Shown: positions 34,567-43,952 of the stretch, piece by piece
Numbering within the stretch: position 1 is the stretch's first letter
How the letters are laid out: every line of letters starts with the position of its first letter
Assembly: GCA_038146985.1 (NCBI GenBank)
Contig: JAYQSQ010000010.1
Span: forward strand, 124,001 to 188,000
Length of the DNA: 64,000 nucleotides
Origin: JADHLJ01 sp038146985
GTDB lineage: Bacteria; Pseudomonadota; Alphaproteobacteria; Thalassobaculales; Thalassobaculaceae
Direction: 5' to 3'
The notes under the pieces: model-generated
Seen by the model: only the letters and a program-made list of their open reading frames with translations
The model's database searches: none
What the model was told of the DNA's origin: nothing
Program-made: the position numbers and the translations under genes

Positions 34567-35770
34567 ATGACCCAAGCTTATGTGTGTGACGCGGTGCGCA
34601 CCCCCATCGGACGCTATGCCGGCGGGCTCTCGCCGGTCCGGGCCGACGATCTCGCCGCCATTCCCATGGCCGAGCTGATGCGCCGCAACACCAACATGGA
34701 CTGGAGCAAGATCGACGACGTCTACTGGCTGCGTCAATCAGGCCGGCGAGGACAACCGCAATGTCGCGCATGGCGCTGCTGCTGGCAGGGATCTTGCCGA
34801 AGTGCCGGGCGCCACGGTCAACCGGCTCTGCGCGTCGGGCATGGAGGCGGTCAATGCCGCCGCCCGGGCGATCCGCTCTAACGAAGGCTCGCTCTATATC
34901 GCCGGCGGGGTCGAGAGCATGAGCCGCGCGCCTTTCGTGATGGCCAAGGCGGAGACCGCCTTCGCCCGCACCTCGGAGATCTACGACACCACCATCGGCT
35001 GGCGCTTCATCAACCCGAAGATGGAGGCCCAGTACGGTTCCGACTCGATGCCGGAAACCGGCGAGAACGTCGCCGAACAGTATCAGGTCCGGCGCGAGGA
35101 TCAGGACGCCTTCGCGCTGCGCAGCCAGCAGAAGGCCGGCAAGGCGATCGCCAGCGGCCGCATGGCCAAGGAGATCGTCGCCGTCGAGATCAAGGGCCGG
35201 CGCGGCGCGGTGACGGTGGTCGACACCGACGAGCATCCGCGCCCCGAAACCACGATGGAGGGCCTTGCCAAGCTGCCGACCCCGTTCCGCAAGGAAGGCG
35301 GCAGCGTGACCGCCGGCAATGCCAGCGGCGTCAATGACGGCTCGGCGGCGATGATCATCGCCAGCGAGGAAGCCGCCAAGGCGCATGGCCTGAATATTCG
35401 GGCCCGGATCGTCGCCTGCGCCACCGCCGGTGTTGAGCCGCGGGTCATGGGGATCGGCCCGGCGCCTGCCTCCGAGAAGGTCCTGGCCCGCGCCGGCCTC
35501 ACCATCGCGGACATGGACGTGATCGAGCTCAACGAGGCTTTCGCCAGCCAGGCGCTCGCCACCATGCGCGAGCTCGGCCTCGCCGATGACGATCCGCGGG
35601 TGAACCCGAACGGCGGTGCCATCGCCTTCGGCCATCCGCTCGGCGCTTCGGGCGCGCGGCTGATCCTGACCGCAGCCCAGGAGCTGGAGGAGACCGGCGG
35701 CCGCTATGCGCTCTGCACCATGTGCATCGGCGTCGGCCAGGGCATGGCGACCATCATCGAACGGGTCTGA
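34567..35770 (+). CDS. Acetyl-CoA C-acyltransferase (thiolase), reading frame interrupted
   Basis: Thiolase cleaving beta-ketoacyl-CoA; about 402 residues once repaired. The N-terminus AYVCDAVRTPIGRYAGGLSP is in one frame. From TVNRLCASGMEAVNAAARAI (catalytic Cys) through GNASGVNDGSAAMIIASEEA, AIAFGHPLGASGAR (catalytic His) and ALCTMCIGVGQGMATIIERV (second Cys) it is in another. Five missing bases between about 34725 and 34800, two of the three sites being G runs, restore the expected GCVNQAGEDNRNVARMALLL. The ATG at 34567 has AGGGAGGA upstream. The stop is three bases before the 3-hydroxyacyl-CoA dehydrogenase, so this is a beta-oxidation pair. Confidence 0.88.
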
Positions 35771-35773
35771 GGC

Positions 35774-37282
35774 ATGGGTTTCGACGCGGGGCGCGACGAC
35801 CTGATCGTCGGCGTCATCGGTGCCGGCGCCATGGGCCAGGGCATCGTCCAGGTTTCGCTGCAGGGCGGCATGTCGGTGGTGCTGTACGACGCCAAGCCCG
35901 GCGGCGGAAAGGCGGGGGCGGAACAGGTCTTCCAGCATCTCGACCGATCGGTGGAGCGCGGGCGCCTGGATGCCGGCGCGGTTGCCGGGATGAAGGCCAA
36001 GCTGACGGTCGTGGACGATCTCTCGGGCTTCGCGCCCTGCCACGCGGTTGTCGAGGCGGTGTTCGAGGATCTCGACATCAAGCACGCCGTCTATGCCGAG
36101 CTTGAAAAGCACGTCGCGCCGGACTGCATCATTGCGTCGAACACCTCTTCCCTGCCGATCAGTTCGCTTGGCCGCCCTTGCAAGCATCAGAACCGGTTCG
36201 CCGGGTTCCATTTCTTCAACCCGGTGCCGCTCATGCGCCTGGTCGAGGTGATCCGCGGCTCCTCCACCGAGGATTGGGTGATCGAGGGGCTGGTGAAGCT
36301 TGGCGAACGCATGGGCCGCACGCCCGTCGTGGTGCGCGACCATCCCGGCTTCCTGGTCAATACCGGCGGACGGGCCTTCACCACCGAAGCGCTGCACATC
36401 CTGCACGAGGGTGTCGCGGTGCAGGCCCAGGTCGACGCGGTGATGCGGGACTGCGCGCATTTCCGCATGGGGCCGTTCGAGCTGATGGATCTGACCGGCG
36501 TCGATGTGAACTATCCGGCCTCGCTGATCATGCATCAGCAGAACTCCTACGATCCACGTATCCGTACCGTACCGTTCCACAAATCGCTGCACGATGCCGG
36601 GCGGTTCGGGCGCAAGACCGGCCAGGGCAACTACCGCTACGGTTCCGACGGCAAGATGATCGATCCGCCGAACCCGGACCACGTCACCGATGCCAAGCCG
36701 GCGGAGCGGGTGTTTGTCGCCGAGGGGGCGGAGATCTTCCCGGACCTGCTGGCCGGCGCCGCTTTGGCGGAAACCGATGACGGCGAGAGCCCGATCGTCG
36801 CCGCGCTCTACGGCGAGGACTGCTCGACCTTCGCGGCGCGGCGGCGCCTCGATCACACGCGGCTGGTGGCGATCGATCCGACCGGCGATCTCTCCAAGCG
36901 GGCGACCATCATGACTCCGCCCGGCGCCGACCCGGCGGCCCGCGACGCGGTGGCGGCGCGGCTGAACGCCAATGGCCGCGCGGCGGTGGCGATCAAAGAC
37001 TCGCCCGGCTTCATCGCCCAGCGCATGCGCGCGATGATCGGCAATCTGGGGTGCGAGATGGCGCAGATCCAGCTCGCGACGCCGGACGATATCGACCTCG
37101 CCATGCGGCTCGGCCTCAACTACCCGCTCGGGCCGCTGGAGATCATCGACGATTTCGGCACCGCGCTGGCCTATAAGATCATGTCGACCATGCAGGAGAT
37201 CACCGGCGACGACCGCTACCGGCCGAGCCCGTGGCTGCGCCGCCGGGCGCTTCTGGGGTTAAGCGCCAAAGTGCCTTCCTGA
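35774..37282 (+). CDS. 3-hydroxyacyl-CoA dehydrogenase
   Basis: A 502-residue NAD-dependent enzyme with an N-terminal Rossmann domain (VGVIGAGAMGQGIVQVSLQG), the family signature VRDHPGFLVNTGGRAFTTEA, GPFELMDLTGVDVNYPASLI, and a second C-terminal dehydrogenase-like domain (VAIKDSPGFIAQRMRAMIGN, GLNYPLGPLEIIDDFG). The double-C-domain architecture is that of PaaH/PaaC-type enzymes. It catalyses NAD-dependent oxidation of 3-hydroxyacyl-CoA, directly upstream of thiolysis by the adjacent thiolase. Aromatic catabolism of the phenylacetate type is one possible context, but no other paa gene is visible. Confidence 0.93.
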   Translation: MGFDAGRDDLIVGVIGAGAMGQGIVQVSLQGGMSVVLYDAKPGGGKAGAEQVFQHLDRSVERGRLDAGAVAGMKAKLTVVDDLSGFAPCHAVVEAVFEDLDIKHAVYAELEKHVAPDCIIASNTSSLPISSLGRPCKHQNRFAGFHFFNPVPLMRLVEVIRGSSTEDWVIEGLVKLGERMGRTPVVVRDHPGFLVNTGGRAFTTEALHILHEGVAVQAQVDAVMRDCAHFRMGPFELMDLTGVDVNYPASLIMHQQNSYDPRIRTVPFHKSLHDAGRFGRKTGQGNYRYGSDGKMIDPPNPDHVTDAKPAERVFVAEGAEIFPDLLAGAALAETDDGESPIVAALYGEDCSTFAARRRLDHTRLVAIDPTGDLSKRATIMTPPGADPAARDAVAARLNANGRAAVAIKDSPGFIAQRMRAMIGNLGCEMAQIQLATPDDIDLAMRLGLNYPLGPLEIIDDFGTALAYKIMSTMQEITGDDRYRPSPWLRRRALLGLSAKVPS

Positions 37283-37363
37283 CTCCGGCGGCCGGCCGGC
37301 CTTGCACCGCCGCCGCTCAGCGCCTTAAATCGGCGGGTCGCCATCCTTCGTTCCGGAGTCCGC

Positions 37364-38152
37364 ATGCCCCTCCTCGGTCCCGAAGATCCCGCGCCCTATG
37401 TCGAGCGCAATCCCGAGGGCACGGCGCCGGTCCTGTTCACCAGCGACCATAACGGCGTCGCGGTGCCGGCGGGCCTCAAGGGCCTCGGCGTTCCCGTTCA
37501 CGAGATGCGCCGGCACGCCGCCTACGACATCGGGATCGACGCGGTGGCCCGGGTCCTCTCGGACCGTTTCGACGCGCCGCTCGTAGCCTCGAGCTATTCC
37601 CGGCTGGTGATCGACTGCAACCGGCACCCGGGCGCGGCGGGCTCGATCCCGCCGGCCTCGGACGGGACGGTGGTTCCGGGCAATGCCGGAATCACGGCCG
37701 CGGACCGGGCGGCACGGGAGAACGAGATCTTCCACCCCTATCACAACGCGATCGGCGCCCGGATCCGGGCCATGCGGACGCGCGACGGCGGGCGGGGGCC
37801 GATCATCGTCGCGCTGCACAGTTTCACGCCGGTGATCGGCGGCGCGTTCCGGCCCTGGGACATCGGCATCCTGTGGAAGGACGACCAGCGACTGGCCCGC
37901 CCGATCATCAAGGCGCTGGAGGCGGACGCCTCGATGCATGTAGGGGACAACAAGCCTTATTCCGGCAGTGATCCCGCCGGCTATACCGTCGACCACCACG
38001 TGGCCCCGCTGCGGCTGATCTCGATCGGGGTTGAGTTCCGCCAGGACCGGATCGAATTCCAGGCCGGCGCCGAAGACTGGGCCGGGCGTTTCGGCGACGC
38101 GCTGGAACGCGTGCTCGCGGCCCGCCCCTGGGAGGACCGCCGGGTCGCCTGA
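37364..38152 (+). CDS. N-formylglutamate amidohydrolase family protein
   Basis: A 262-residue member of the FGase family (HutG-like): PVLFTSDHNGVAVPAGLKGL, HEMRRHAAYDIGIDAVARVL, SSYSRLVIDCNRHPG, GPIIVALHSFTPVIGGAFRP and YTVDHHVAPLRLISIGVEFR. The conserved His/Asp set is consistent with a metal-dependent hydrolase. True hutG genes lie with hutUHI; none are here, so it may act on another N-formyl or N-acyl amino acid. Conserved alphaproteobacterial neighbours include the DUF1244 protein found three genes on. Confidence 0.88.
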   Translation: MPLLGPEDPAPYVERNPEGTAPVLFTSDHNGVAVPAGLKGLGVPVHEMRRHAAYDIGIDAVARVLSDRFDAPLVASSYSRLVIDCNRHPGAAGSIPPASDGTVVPGNAGITAADRAARENEIFHPYHNAIGARIRAMRTRDGGRGPIIVALHSFTPVIGGAFRPWDIGILWKDDQRLARPIIKALEADASMHVGDNKPYSGSDPAGYTVDHHVAPLRLISIGVEFRQDRIEFQAGAEDWAGRFGDALERVLAARPWEDRRVA

Positions 38153-38164
38153 CAAGGAGCTGTA

Positions 38165-39298
38165 ATGGCCGAACCGCGGAACTTTACCGTCGGGATCGAG
38201 GAGGAATACCTTCTCGTGGACCGTGTCAGCCGGGACCTGATCCGCGAGGCGCCGGCGGCGATGCTGACCCGCTGCCAGGACCAGCTCGGCGATCAGGTCA
38301 CCACCGAGTTTCTGCAATCCCAGATCGAGATCGGCACCAAAGTCTGCGGCTCGATCGCCGAGGCGCGGGCGGATCTCGGCCGCCTGCGGAGCACCGTCGC
38401 GAGGGCGGCGGAGGAAGACGGGATGGGGCTGATCGCCGCCTCCACCCACCCTTTCGCCCTTTGGAGCGATCAGAAGACCACCGAGAAGGACCGCTACCAG
38501 GAGCTTGCCCGCGACATGCAGGCGGTGGTGCGCCGCATGGTGATCTGCGGCATGCATGTCCATGTCTGCATCGCCGACGCGGACGAGCGGATCGATCTGA
38601 TGAACCAGGTCGCCTATTTCCTGCCCCACCTGCTGGCGCTCAGCACGTCGAGCCCGTTCTGGGGCGGCGAGGATACCGGGCTCGCCTCCTATCGCCTGGC
38701 GATCTTCGATAACATGCCGCGCACCGGCCTTCCCGGCACCTTCGACAGCTGGGCCGAGTACCAGCGGCATGTCGGCGTGCTGGTCAAGACCGGCGTCATT
38801 GAGGATACCAGCAAGATCTGGTGGGATATCCGCCCGTCCGCGCGGTTCCCGACGCTGGAGATGCGGATCTGTGATGTGTGCACGCGCCTCGACCATGCGG
38901 TGGCGATCGCGGCGCTGTCCCAGTGTCTGTTGCACATGCTGCATCGCCTGCGCCGGATGAATCAACGCTGGCGGACCTATGTCGGGATGCTGGTCGCGGA
39001 GAACCGGTGGCGGGCCCAGCGCTACGGTACCGATGACGGCCTGATCGATTTCGGCAAGGCCAAGATGGTTCCCTATGCGGATCTGCTGGACGAGATCATC
39101 GAGCTGACCCTGCCAGATGCCGAGGCATTGGGTTGTACGGACGAGGTGCTGAAGGCGCGGGACATCCTTACCCAGGGCACCAGCGCCCATGGCCAGCGCC
39201 GCGCCTATGCCGCGGCCCTGGCCAAGGGCGCGAGCCCCGAGGAGGCGATGCGGGCGGTGGTCGACATGCTGATCGAGGAGACGGCGGCCGGGCTCTGA
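38165..39298 (+). CDS. Carboxylate-amine ligase (YbdK/GCS2 family)
   Basis: A 377-residue ATP-dependent ligase of the glutamate--cysteine ligase family 2: FTVGIEEEYLLVDRVSRDLI at the start, TEFLQSQIEIGTKVCGSIAE, SARFPTLEMRICDVCTRLDH and ENRWRAQRYGTDDGLID. The opening GIEEEY glutamates bind magnesium and substrate. Weak gamma-glutamylcysteine activity has been shown for YbdK, but the physiological substrate is unknown. It starts 12 bases after the FGase gene, so these are probably one unit that makes and breaks amino-acid amide bonds. Confidence 0.9.
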   Translation: MAEPRNFTVGIEEEYLLVDRVSRDLIREAPAAMLTRCQDQLGDQVTTEFLQSQIEIGTKVCGSIAEARADLGRLRSTVARAAEEDGMGLIAASTHPFALWSDQKTTEKDRYQELARDMQAVVRRMVICGMHVHVCIADADERIDLMNQVAYFLPHLLALSTSSPFWGGEDTGLASYRLAIFDNMPRTGLPGTFDSWAEYQRHVGVLVKTGVIEDTSKIWWDIRPSARFPTLEMRICDVCTRLDHAVAIAALSQCLLHMLHRLRRMNQRWRTYVGMLVAENRWRAQRYGTDDGLIDFGKAKMVPYADLLDEIIELTLPDAEALGCTDEVLKARDILTQGTSAHGQRRAYAAALAKGASPEEAMRAVVDMLIEETAAGL

Positions 39299-39405
39299 CG
39301 CCGCCGCCGGCCGCCGGACCCGAAAGTCCGAGCGATGACGGTTTACTTTCCCGTGCCGCGATCCAAAATAGAGCAGGAACACAACCCACCCCGTGGAGCC
39401 CGATC

Positions 39406-39723
39406 ATGAGCAACCCCGCCGAAAAGTTCGACGATCAGACCCGTCTTGAGCTGGAAGCCGCCGCGTTTCGCCGGCTGGTGGCGCATCTGGACGAGCGCAA
39501 GGACGTTCAGAACATCGATCTGATGAACCTCGCCGGATTCTGCCGCAACTGCCTGTCGAAATGGTACCGGGCCGCCGCCGAGGACAAGGGCAAGGAACTC
39601 GACTACGAGGAGGCCCGGGAAATCGTCTACGGCATGCCCTATTCGGAGTGGAAGGAAAAATACCAGACCGAGGCGAATGCCGCGCAGAAGGCCGCCTTCG
39701 AGGTCAGCCACAAGGGTCACTGA
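39406..39723 (+). CDS. DUF1244 family protein
   Basis: A 105-residue protein: LEAAAFRRLVAHLDERKDVQ, NIDLMNLAGFCRNCLSKWYR (the signature CRNC cysteines), EDKGKELDYEEAREIVYGMP and YSEWKEKYQTEANAAQKAAF. The conserved Cys pair may bind zinc or iron, although no function is established for the family. The ATG at 39406 opens the conserved part. Its occurrence near an N-formylglutamate amidohydrolase is common in alphaproteobacteria. Confidence 0.9.
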   Translation: MSNPAEKFDDQTRLELEAAAFRRLVAHLDERKDVQNIDLMNLAGFCRNCLSKWYRAAAEDKGKELDYEEAREIVYGMPYSEWKEKYQTEANAAQKAAFEVSHKGH

Positions 39724-39759
39724 GTCACCGCCACGCCGGCCCATGCACAAGGAGCGGCC

Positions 39760-40779
39760 ATGATCAAATCGACGGTGGCAGGCAGCCTGCCCAAACCCGC
39801 CTGGCTGGCCCAGCCGGAGATGATCTGGGCACCCTGGCGGCTCGATGAGGCCTTGCTGCGGGAAGGCCAGGAGGACGCGGCACTCGGCTGGCTGAAGGTT
39901 CAAGAGGAAGCCGGCATCGATATCGTCAGCGATGGTGAGCAGTTCCGAAAGCACTTCGTGCACGGGTTTCTGGAATCCATCGACGGCATCGACTGGAACC
40001 TGATGACCACCATGGGCATCCGCAACCACCGCTATGACGCCCAGGTGCCGACGGTGACCGGCGCGGTCCGCCGCAAGGGCTCGGTGCACGGCGCCGATGC
40101 CCGTTTCTGCCGCGCCCACACGGACCGGACGCTCAAGTTTACCCTGCCCGGGCCGATGACCATCTGCGCCACCATCGCCGACGCCCATTACGGCAGCCGC
40201 CCGGAGATGGCCATGGCCTTCGCCGAGCTTTTGAACCAGGAAGCGCTGGAGCTCGAAGCCCTGGGCGTCGACGTGATCCAGTTCGATGAGCCGGCCTTCA
40301 ACGCGTTTCTCGACGAGGCTCGGGACTGGGGCGTCGAGGCCCTGCACCGGGCGATCCAGGGCCTCACATGCAAGACCGCGGTGCATATCTGCTACGGTTA
40401 CGGCATCAAGGCGAATATCGACTGGAAGCAGACCCTGGGGGGCGAGTGGCGCCAGTACGAGGCGTTTTTCCCGGCGCTGAACGCCAGCCGGATCGATCAG
40501 GTCTCGCTGGAATGCGCCGCCTCGCGGGTGCCGTTCGAACTCATGGGGCTGCTGAAGGACAAGGAGGTGCTGGTCGGCGCGATCGACGTTGCGACCAATG
40601 AGGTCGAAACGCCCGAGCAGGTCGCCGCTGTTCTCAAGGACGCCGCAAAATTCGTCGATCCCGAACGCATCATCGCTTGTACCAATTGCGGCATGGCGCC
40701 GCTGCCCCGCCCCGTCGCCGCCGCCAAGCTGCACGCGCTCGGCGCGGGGACGGAACGCGCCCGTCGCGATCTGGGATAG
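39760..40779 (+). CDS. Cobalamin-independent methionine synthase-like protein
   Basis: A 339-residue protein equivalent to the catalytic C-terminal half of MetE: KSTVAGSLPKPAWLAQPEMI, GIDIVSDGEQFRKHFVHGFL, FTLPGPMTICATIADAHYGS, GVDVIQFDEPAFNAFLDEAR, VHICYGYG and CTNCGMAPLPRPVAA. The zinc-site His and the two Cys (VHICYG, CTNCG) are present. Such single-domain proteins occur widely; some use methylcobalamin or other methyl donors, others degrade methylated substrates. Role in methionine synthesis is therefore likely but not certain. Confidence 0.87.
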   Translation: MIKSTVAGSLPKPAWLAQPEMIWAPWRLDEALLREGQEDAALGWLKVQEEAGIDIVSDGEQFRKHFVHGFLESIDGIDWNLMTTMGIRNHRYDAQVPTVTGAVRRKGSVHGADARFCRAHTDRTLKFTLPGPMTICATIADAHYGSRPEMAMAFAELLNQEALELEALGVDVIQFDEPAFNAFLDEARDWGVEALHRAIQGLTCKTAVHICYGYGIKANIDWKQTLGGEWRQYEAFFPALNASRIDQVSLECAASRVPFELMGLLKDKEVLVGAIDVATNEVETPEQVAAVLKDAAKFVDPERIIACTNCGMAPLPRPVAAAKLHALGAGTERARRDLG

Positions 40780-40791
40780 CGTCTCTTTCCT

Positions 40792-40997
40792 CCGTCGCCC
40801 CAGCGGAAGCTGAGCTTGTGGTGTCGAGCTCCTGCTTGCGCAGGAGCGACGGTGGGGGTTGCCCCAGCGGAAGCTGGGCTTGCGGCAGGTGGTGTCGAGC
40901 TTATGCTCGCGCAGAACGACGGTGGGGCTCCTTCGCCCAGCGGAAGCTGGGGCTTGTGGCAGGCAGTGTCGAGCTCCTGCTTACGCAGGAGCGACGG
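40792..40997. repeat. Tandem array of three palindromic repeat units
   Basis: Three units of about 66-71 bp, each GCCCCAGCGGAAGCTG-like left end, a short variable middle and GTCGAGCTCCTGCTTGCGCA at the right end, followed by GGAGCGACGG. The right end contains a strong hairpin (GAGCTCCTGC...GCAGGAGC). A match in inverted orientation lies at 30242-30267. The array fills the gap between the MetE-like gene and the quinone oxidoreductase stop. Confidence 0.85.
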
Positions 40998-41028
40998 GAA
41001 TGGCGCACATCCCCGCGTCGTACCAATC

Positions 41029-42018
41029 CTATTTGTCCATGCGGATCACCACCTTGCCGATGACCTCCCGATCGCGCAGCATCTGGAAGCCGGCAAGCGC
41101 TTCCTTGAGCGGTAGTTCGGCGTGCACCCTGGGCCGCAGGCGGCCGCTGTCCGCAAGCTCCCAGATCGCCTGGCGGTTCTCGCGCCCGCGTTCCGGGAAA
41201 TGCCGGCCGTACTCACCCGCCCGCACCCCGACGATGGAATAGCCCTTGATCAGCGCATGGTTGGTCCGCGCCGTCGCGAAGCGCCCCGAGGTGAAGCCGA
41301 CCACCAGCAGACGGCCGTCGAAGGCGATGCAGCGGGTCGACTCGTCGAACACGTCGCCGCCGACCGGATCGTAGATCACATCGGCCCCGCGCCCGTCGGT
41401 CAGCGCCTTCACCTCGCCGGCAAAACCACCGGTCACGTTGATCAGATGCTCGGCGCCATAGGCCGCCAACGCACCGAGCTTGGCCTCACTGGCCGAGGTC
41501 GCGATTACCCGGGCGCCGAGAATCTTCGCCAGATCCACCGTGGCGAGCCCGGTTCCGCCGCTGGCCCCATGCACCAGCACCGTCTCACCCGCCTGGAGCC
41601 GGGCGCGGCGCACCAGCGAGACATAGGCGGTCAGATACGCCGAGGGATAGGCGGCGGCCTCGGCGAGGCTGAGGGCTTGAGGCATTGGCTGCAGGCTTGC
41701 CGCGTCGGCCACCGCGAACTCGGCGAAGCCGCCATGCCGGATCGCGGCCACCACCCGGCTGCCGATCGCGGGTGCCGCCGTCTCCTCGCCCAGCACCGCG
41801 ACCGTGCCCACGAGATTAAGCCCCGGCGTGAACGGCGGCTCCAGCTTCAGTTGGTATTTGCCCTGGCACAGCAGGATATCGACGAAGTTGACGCTCGCCG
41901 CCTCGACCCGGATCAGCGCCTGACCCGGCCCGGGCGCCGGGACCGGAACGGACCGAACGCCGACGCCCGAGAGATCCTCGGTGATCGCCTCGCAGACCAG
42001 GGCGCGCATGGTGGTCAT
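41029..42018 (-). CDS. NADPH:quinone oxidoreductase family protein (zinc-type medium-chain reductase)
   Basis: A 329-residue medium-chain dehydrogenase/reductase: MRALVCEAITEDLSGVGVRS, PGQALIRVEAASVNFVDILL, LVHGASGGTGLATVDLAKIL (cofactor), GADVIYDPVGGDVFDE and HAELPLKEALAGFQMLRDRE. It lacks the structural-zinc cysteines, as expected for QOR-type enzymes. The ATG at 42018 has GGAGCG upstream, and the conserved sequence begins four residues later; a longer reading to 42291 is rejected. Divergent from the monooxygenase with about 230 bp between. Confidence 0.9.
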   Translation of the reverse strand: MTTMRALVCEAITEDLSGVGVRSVPVPAPGPGQALIRVEAASVNFVDILLCQGKYQLKLEPPFTPGLNLVGTVAVLGEETAAPAIGSRVVAAIRHGGFAEFAVADAASLQPMPQALSLAEAAAYPSAYLTAYVSLVRRARLQAGETVLVHGASGGTGLATVDLAKILGARVIATSASEAKLGALAAYGAEHLINVTGGFAGEVKALTDGRGADVIYDPVGGDVFDESTRCIAFDGRLLVVGFTSGRFATARTNHALIKGYSIVGVRAGEYGRHFPERGRENRQAIWELADSGRLRPRVHAELPLKEALAGFQMLRDREVIGKVVIRMDK

Positions 42019-42250
42019 CAGGGTCGCTCCAAGTGTCCGAACCCGCCGCCGATCCGGGCAAAGCCGGCGCAATTCCAGGCCCCGGTTTGCACCGGCGTGA
42101 TCCGGACCGCAAGGGCGCCGTTGCCGACGCGCTTCACGGAGATGATGTTTCCCGGCAAAAACGGCGAGAAAGCTGGATATTTTCGCGGGCCTGCCCGATG
42201 CTGACAATTCGAGCGCATATTCGTTCCGCGACCCGCCGAAGGAGAGAGCC

Positions 42251-43915
42251 ATGCCCGACGCATCCACCACAGAGAACCGCGCCAAGGCCAAACCCGATTA
42301 CGACGTCATCATCGTCGGCGGCGGTCTCGCGGGGCTGTACGCGATCTGGCGGCTGCGCAAGCAGGGGCTCAAGATCCGCGTCTACGAGGCCGGCGACGGG
42401 GTCGGCGGAACCTGGTTCTGGAACCGCTATCCGGGCTGCCGCTGCGACGTGGAGAGCATGGAATACTCCTATTCCTTCGATCCGGATCTGGAGCAGGAAT
42501 GGAAATGGCCGGAGCGTTACGGCACCCAGCCGGCGATCCTGGAATACGTCAACCATGTCGCCGAGCGCCATGACCTGATGCGCGACGTGCAGCTCAACAC
42601 CCGGATCAAGAAGGCGGTGTTCAGCGAGGCGACGGGCCTGTGGACCGTCACCACCGAGCACGGCGAGACCGTCACCGCGCCGGCCTGCATCATGGCCACC
42701 GGCAACCTCTCGACACCGCGCACGCCGGACTTCAAGGGGCTCGAGAACTTCAAGGGCAAGTGGTACCACACCGGCCTCTGGCCGAAGGAAGGCGTCGATT
42801 TCACCGGCCTCAGGGTCGGTGTGATCGGCACCGGCTCTTCCGGGGTGCAGTCGATCCCGCATATCGCGGCCCAGGCGAAGCAGCTGACGGTGTTCCAGCG
42901 GACCGCGAATTTCAGCCTGCCGGCCCGCAACGCGCCGCTCGACCCGGCGAAGGAGGCCCAGCACAAGCGCGAGTATCGCGAGCGCCGGGCGGCCGCCTTC
43001 GACACGCCGTTCGGGATCGCCGGCTATCCGGCGCCGACCAAGAACGCGCTGGAAGCCGGCGAGGCGGAGCGCCGCGCCCAGTACGAGGCCAAATGGGGTG
43101 AGGGGGGATCGATCAGCTATCTCTTCTCCTACAAGGACCTGCTGCTGGACGAGGCGGCGAACGAGACGGCGTCCGAATTCGTGCGCGAGAAGATCCGCGC
43201 GACGGTCAAGGACCCCAAGACGGCTGAGCTTCTCTGCCCGAACAACCACCCGATCGGCACCAAGCGGCTGATCCTCGATACCAACTATTACGAGACCTAC
43301 AACCTGCCGCATGTCTCGCTGGTCGATGTGCGCTCGAACCCGATCCAGGAGATTACGCCCGACGGCCTCAAAACCACCGAGGGCACGTACGAGCTTGACG
43401 CCATCGTCTTCGCCACCGGCTTCGATGCCATGACCGGGGCGATGCGCGAGATTGATATCCATACCGAGGGCGGCACGACCCTGGAGGACCAGTGGCAGGG
43501 CGGCCCGCGCACCTATCTCGGCATCATGGTCGCCGGATTGCCCAACCTTTTCATGGTGACCGGCCCCCAGAGCCCCGGCGTGAAGAGCCAGATGATCCTG
43601 TCGATCCAGTGGCATGTGGACTGGATCGCGGATTGCCTGGAGCATATGCGCAAGACCGGTGCGACCCGGATCGAGGCGAGTGAGGAGGCCCAGGACGAAT
43701 GGGTGCGCCATACCAAGGAGGTGGCGGACTCGACCCTCTATCCGCTGGCGAATTCCTGGTACATGGGCGTCAACATCCCCGGCAAGCCGGCGGTCTTCAT
43801 GCCCTATGTGGGCGGCGTGCAGGCCTATACCGCGAAATGCAACGAGGTCGTCGCCAAGGGCTATGAAGGCTTCGTGCTGAGCGGCGACAAGGTAAAGGCC
43901 GAGGCTGCTGAATAG
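42251..43915 (+). CDS. Baeyer-Villiger-type flavin monooxygenase
   Basis: A 554-residue class B flavoprotein monooxygenase: VIIVGGGLAGLYAIWRLRKQ (FAD site), GVGGTWFWNRYPGCRCDVES, the BVMO fingerprint FKGKWYHTGLWP (F-x-G-x-x-x-H-x-x-x-W-P), the NADPH-binding VGVIGTGSSGVQSIPHIA and ELDAIVFATGFDAMTGAMRE. The complete fingerprint favours a Baeyer-Villiger enzyme, oxidising ketones to esters or lactones, over other flavin monooxygenases. The ATG at 42251 has GGAGAGAG upstream. Neighbours give no substrate hint. Confidence 0.93.
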   Translation: MPDASTTENRAKAKPDYDVIIVGGGLAGLYAIWRLRKQGLKIRVYEAGDGVGGTWFWNRYPGCRCDVESMEYSYSFDPDLEQEWKWPERYGTQPAILEYVNHVAERHDLMRDVQLNTRIKKAVFSEATGLWTVTTEHGETVTAPACIMATGNLSTPRTPDFKGLENFKGKWYHTGLWPKEGVDFTGLRVGVIGTGSSGVQSIPHIAAQAKQLTVFQRTANFSLPARNAPLDPAKEAQHKREYRERRAAAFDTPFGIAGYPAPTKNALEAGEAERRAQYEAKWGEGGSISYLFSYKDLLLDEAANETASEFVREKIRATVKDPKTAELLCPNNHPIGTKRLILDTNYYETYNLPHVSLVDVRSNPIQEITPDGLKTTEGTYELDAIVFATGFDAMTGAMREIDIHTEGGTTLEDQWQGGPRTYLGIMVAGLPNLFMVTGPQSPGVKSQMILSIQWHVDWIADCLEHMRKTGATRIEASEEAQDEWVRHTKEVADSTLYPLANSWYMGVNIPGKPAVFMPYVGGVQAYTAKCNEVVAKGYEGFVLSGDKVKAEAAE

Positions 43916-43952
43916 AGAGCGGGGCCGGTCCGATCCAGGAAAGGGACCGGCG

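Noticed and set aside
34295..36856. Very long minus-strand reading frame (853 codons) opposite the thiolase and 3-hydroxyacyl-CoA dehydrogenase
   Set aside because: The plus strand carries well-recognised conserved enzymes there; the antisense frame has no domain and arises from GC-rich third-position bias.
37325..39382. 685-codon minus-strand frame opposite the FGase and carboxylate-amine ligase
   Set aside because: Shadow of two recognisable plus-strand genes.
40792..40997. CRISPR array
   Set aside because: Only three units, the spacers are not unique, each unit is a palindrome copied elsewhere, and no cas gene is visible.
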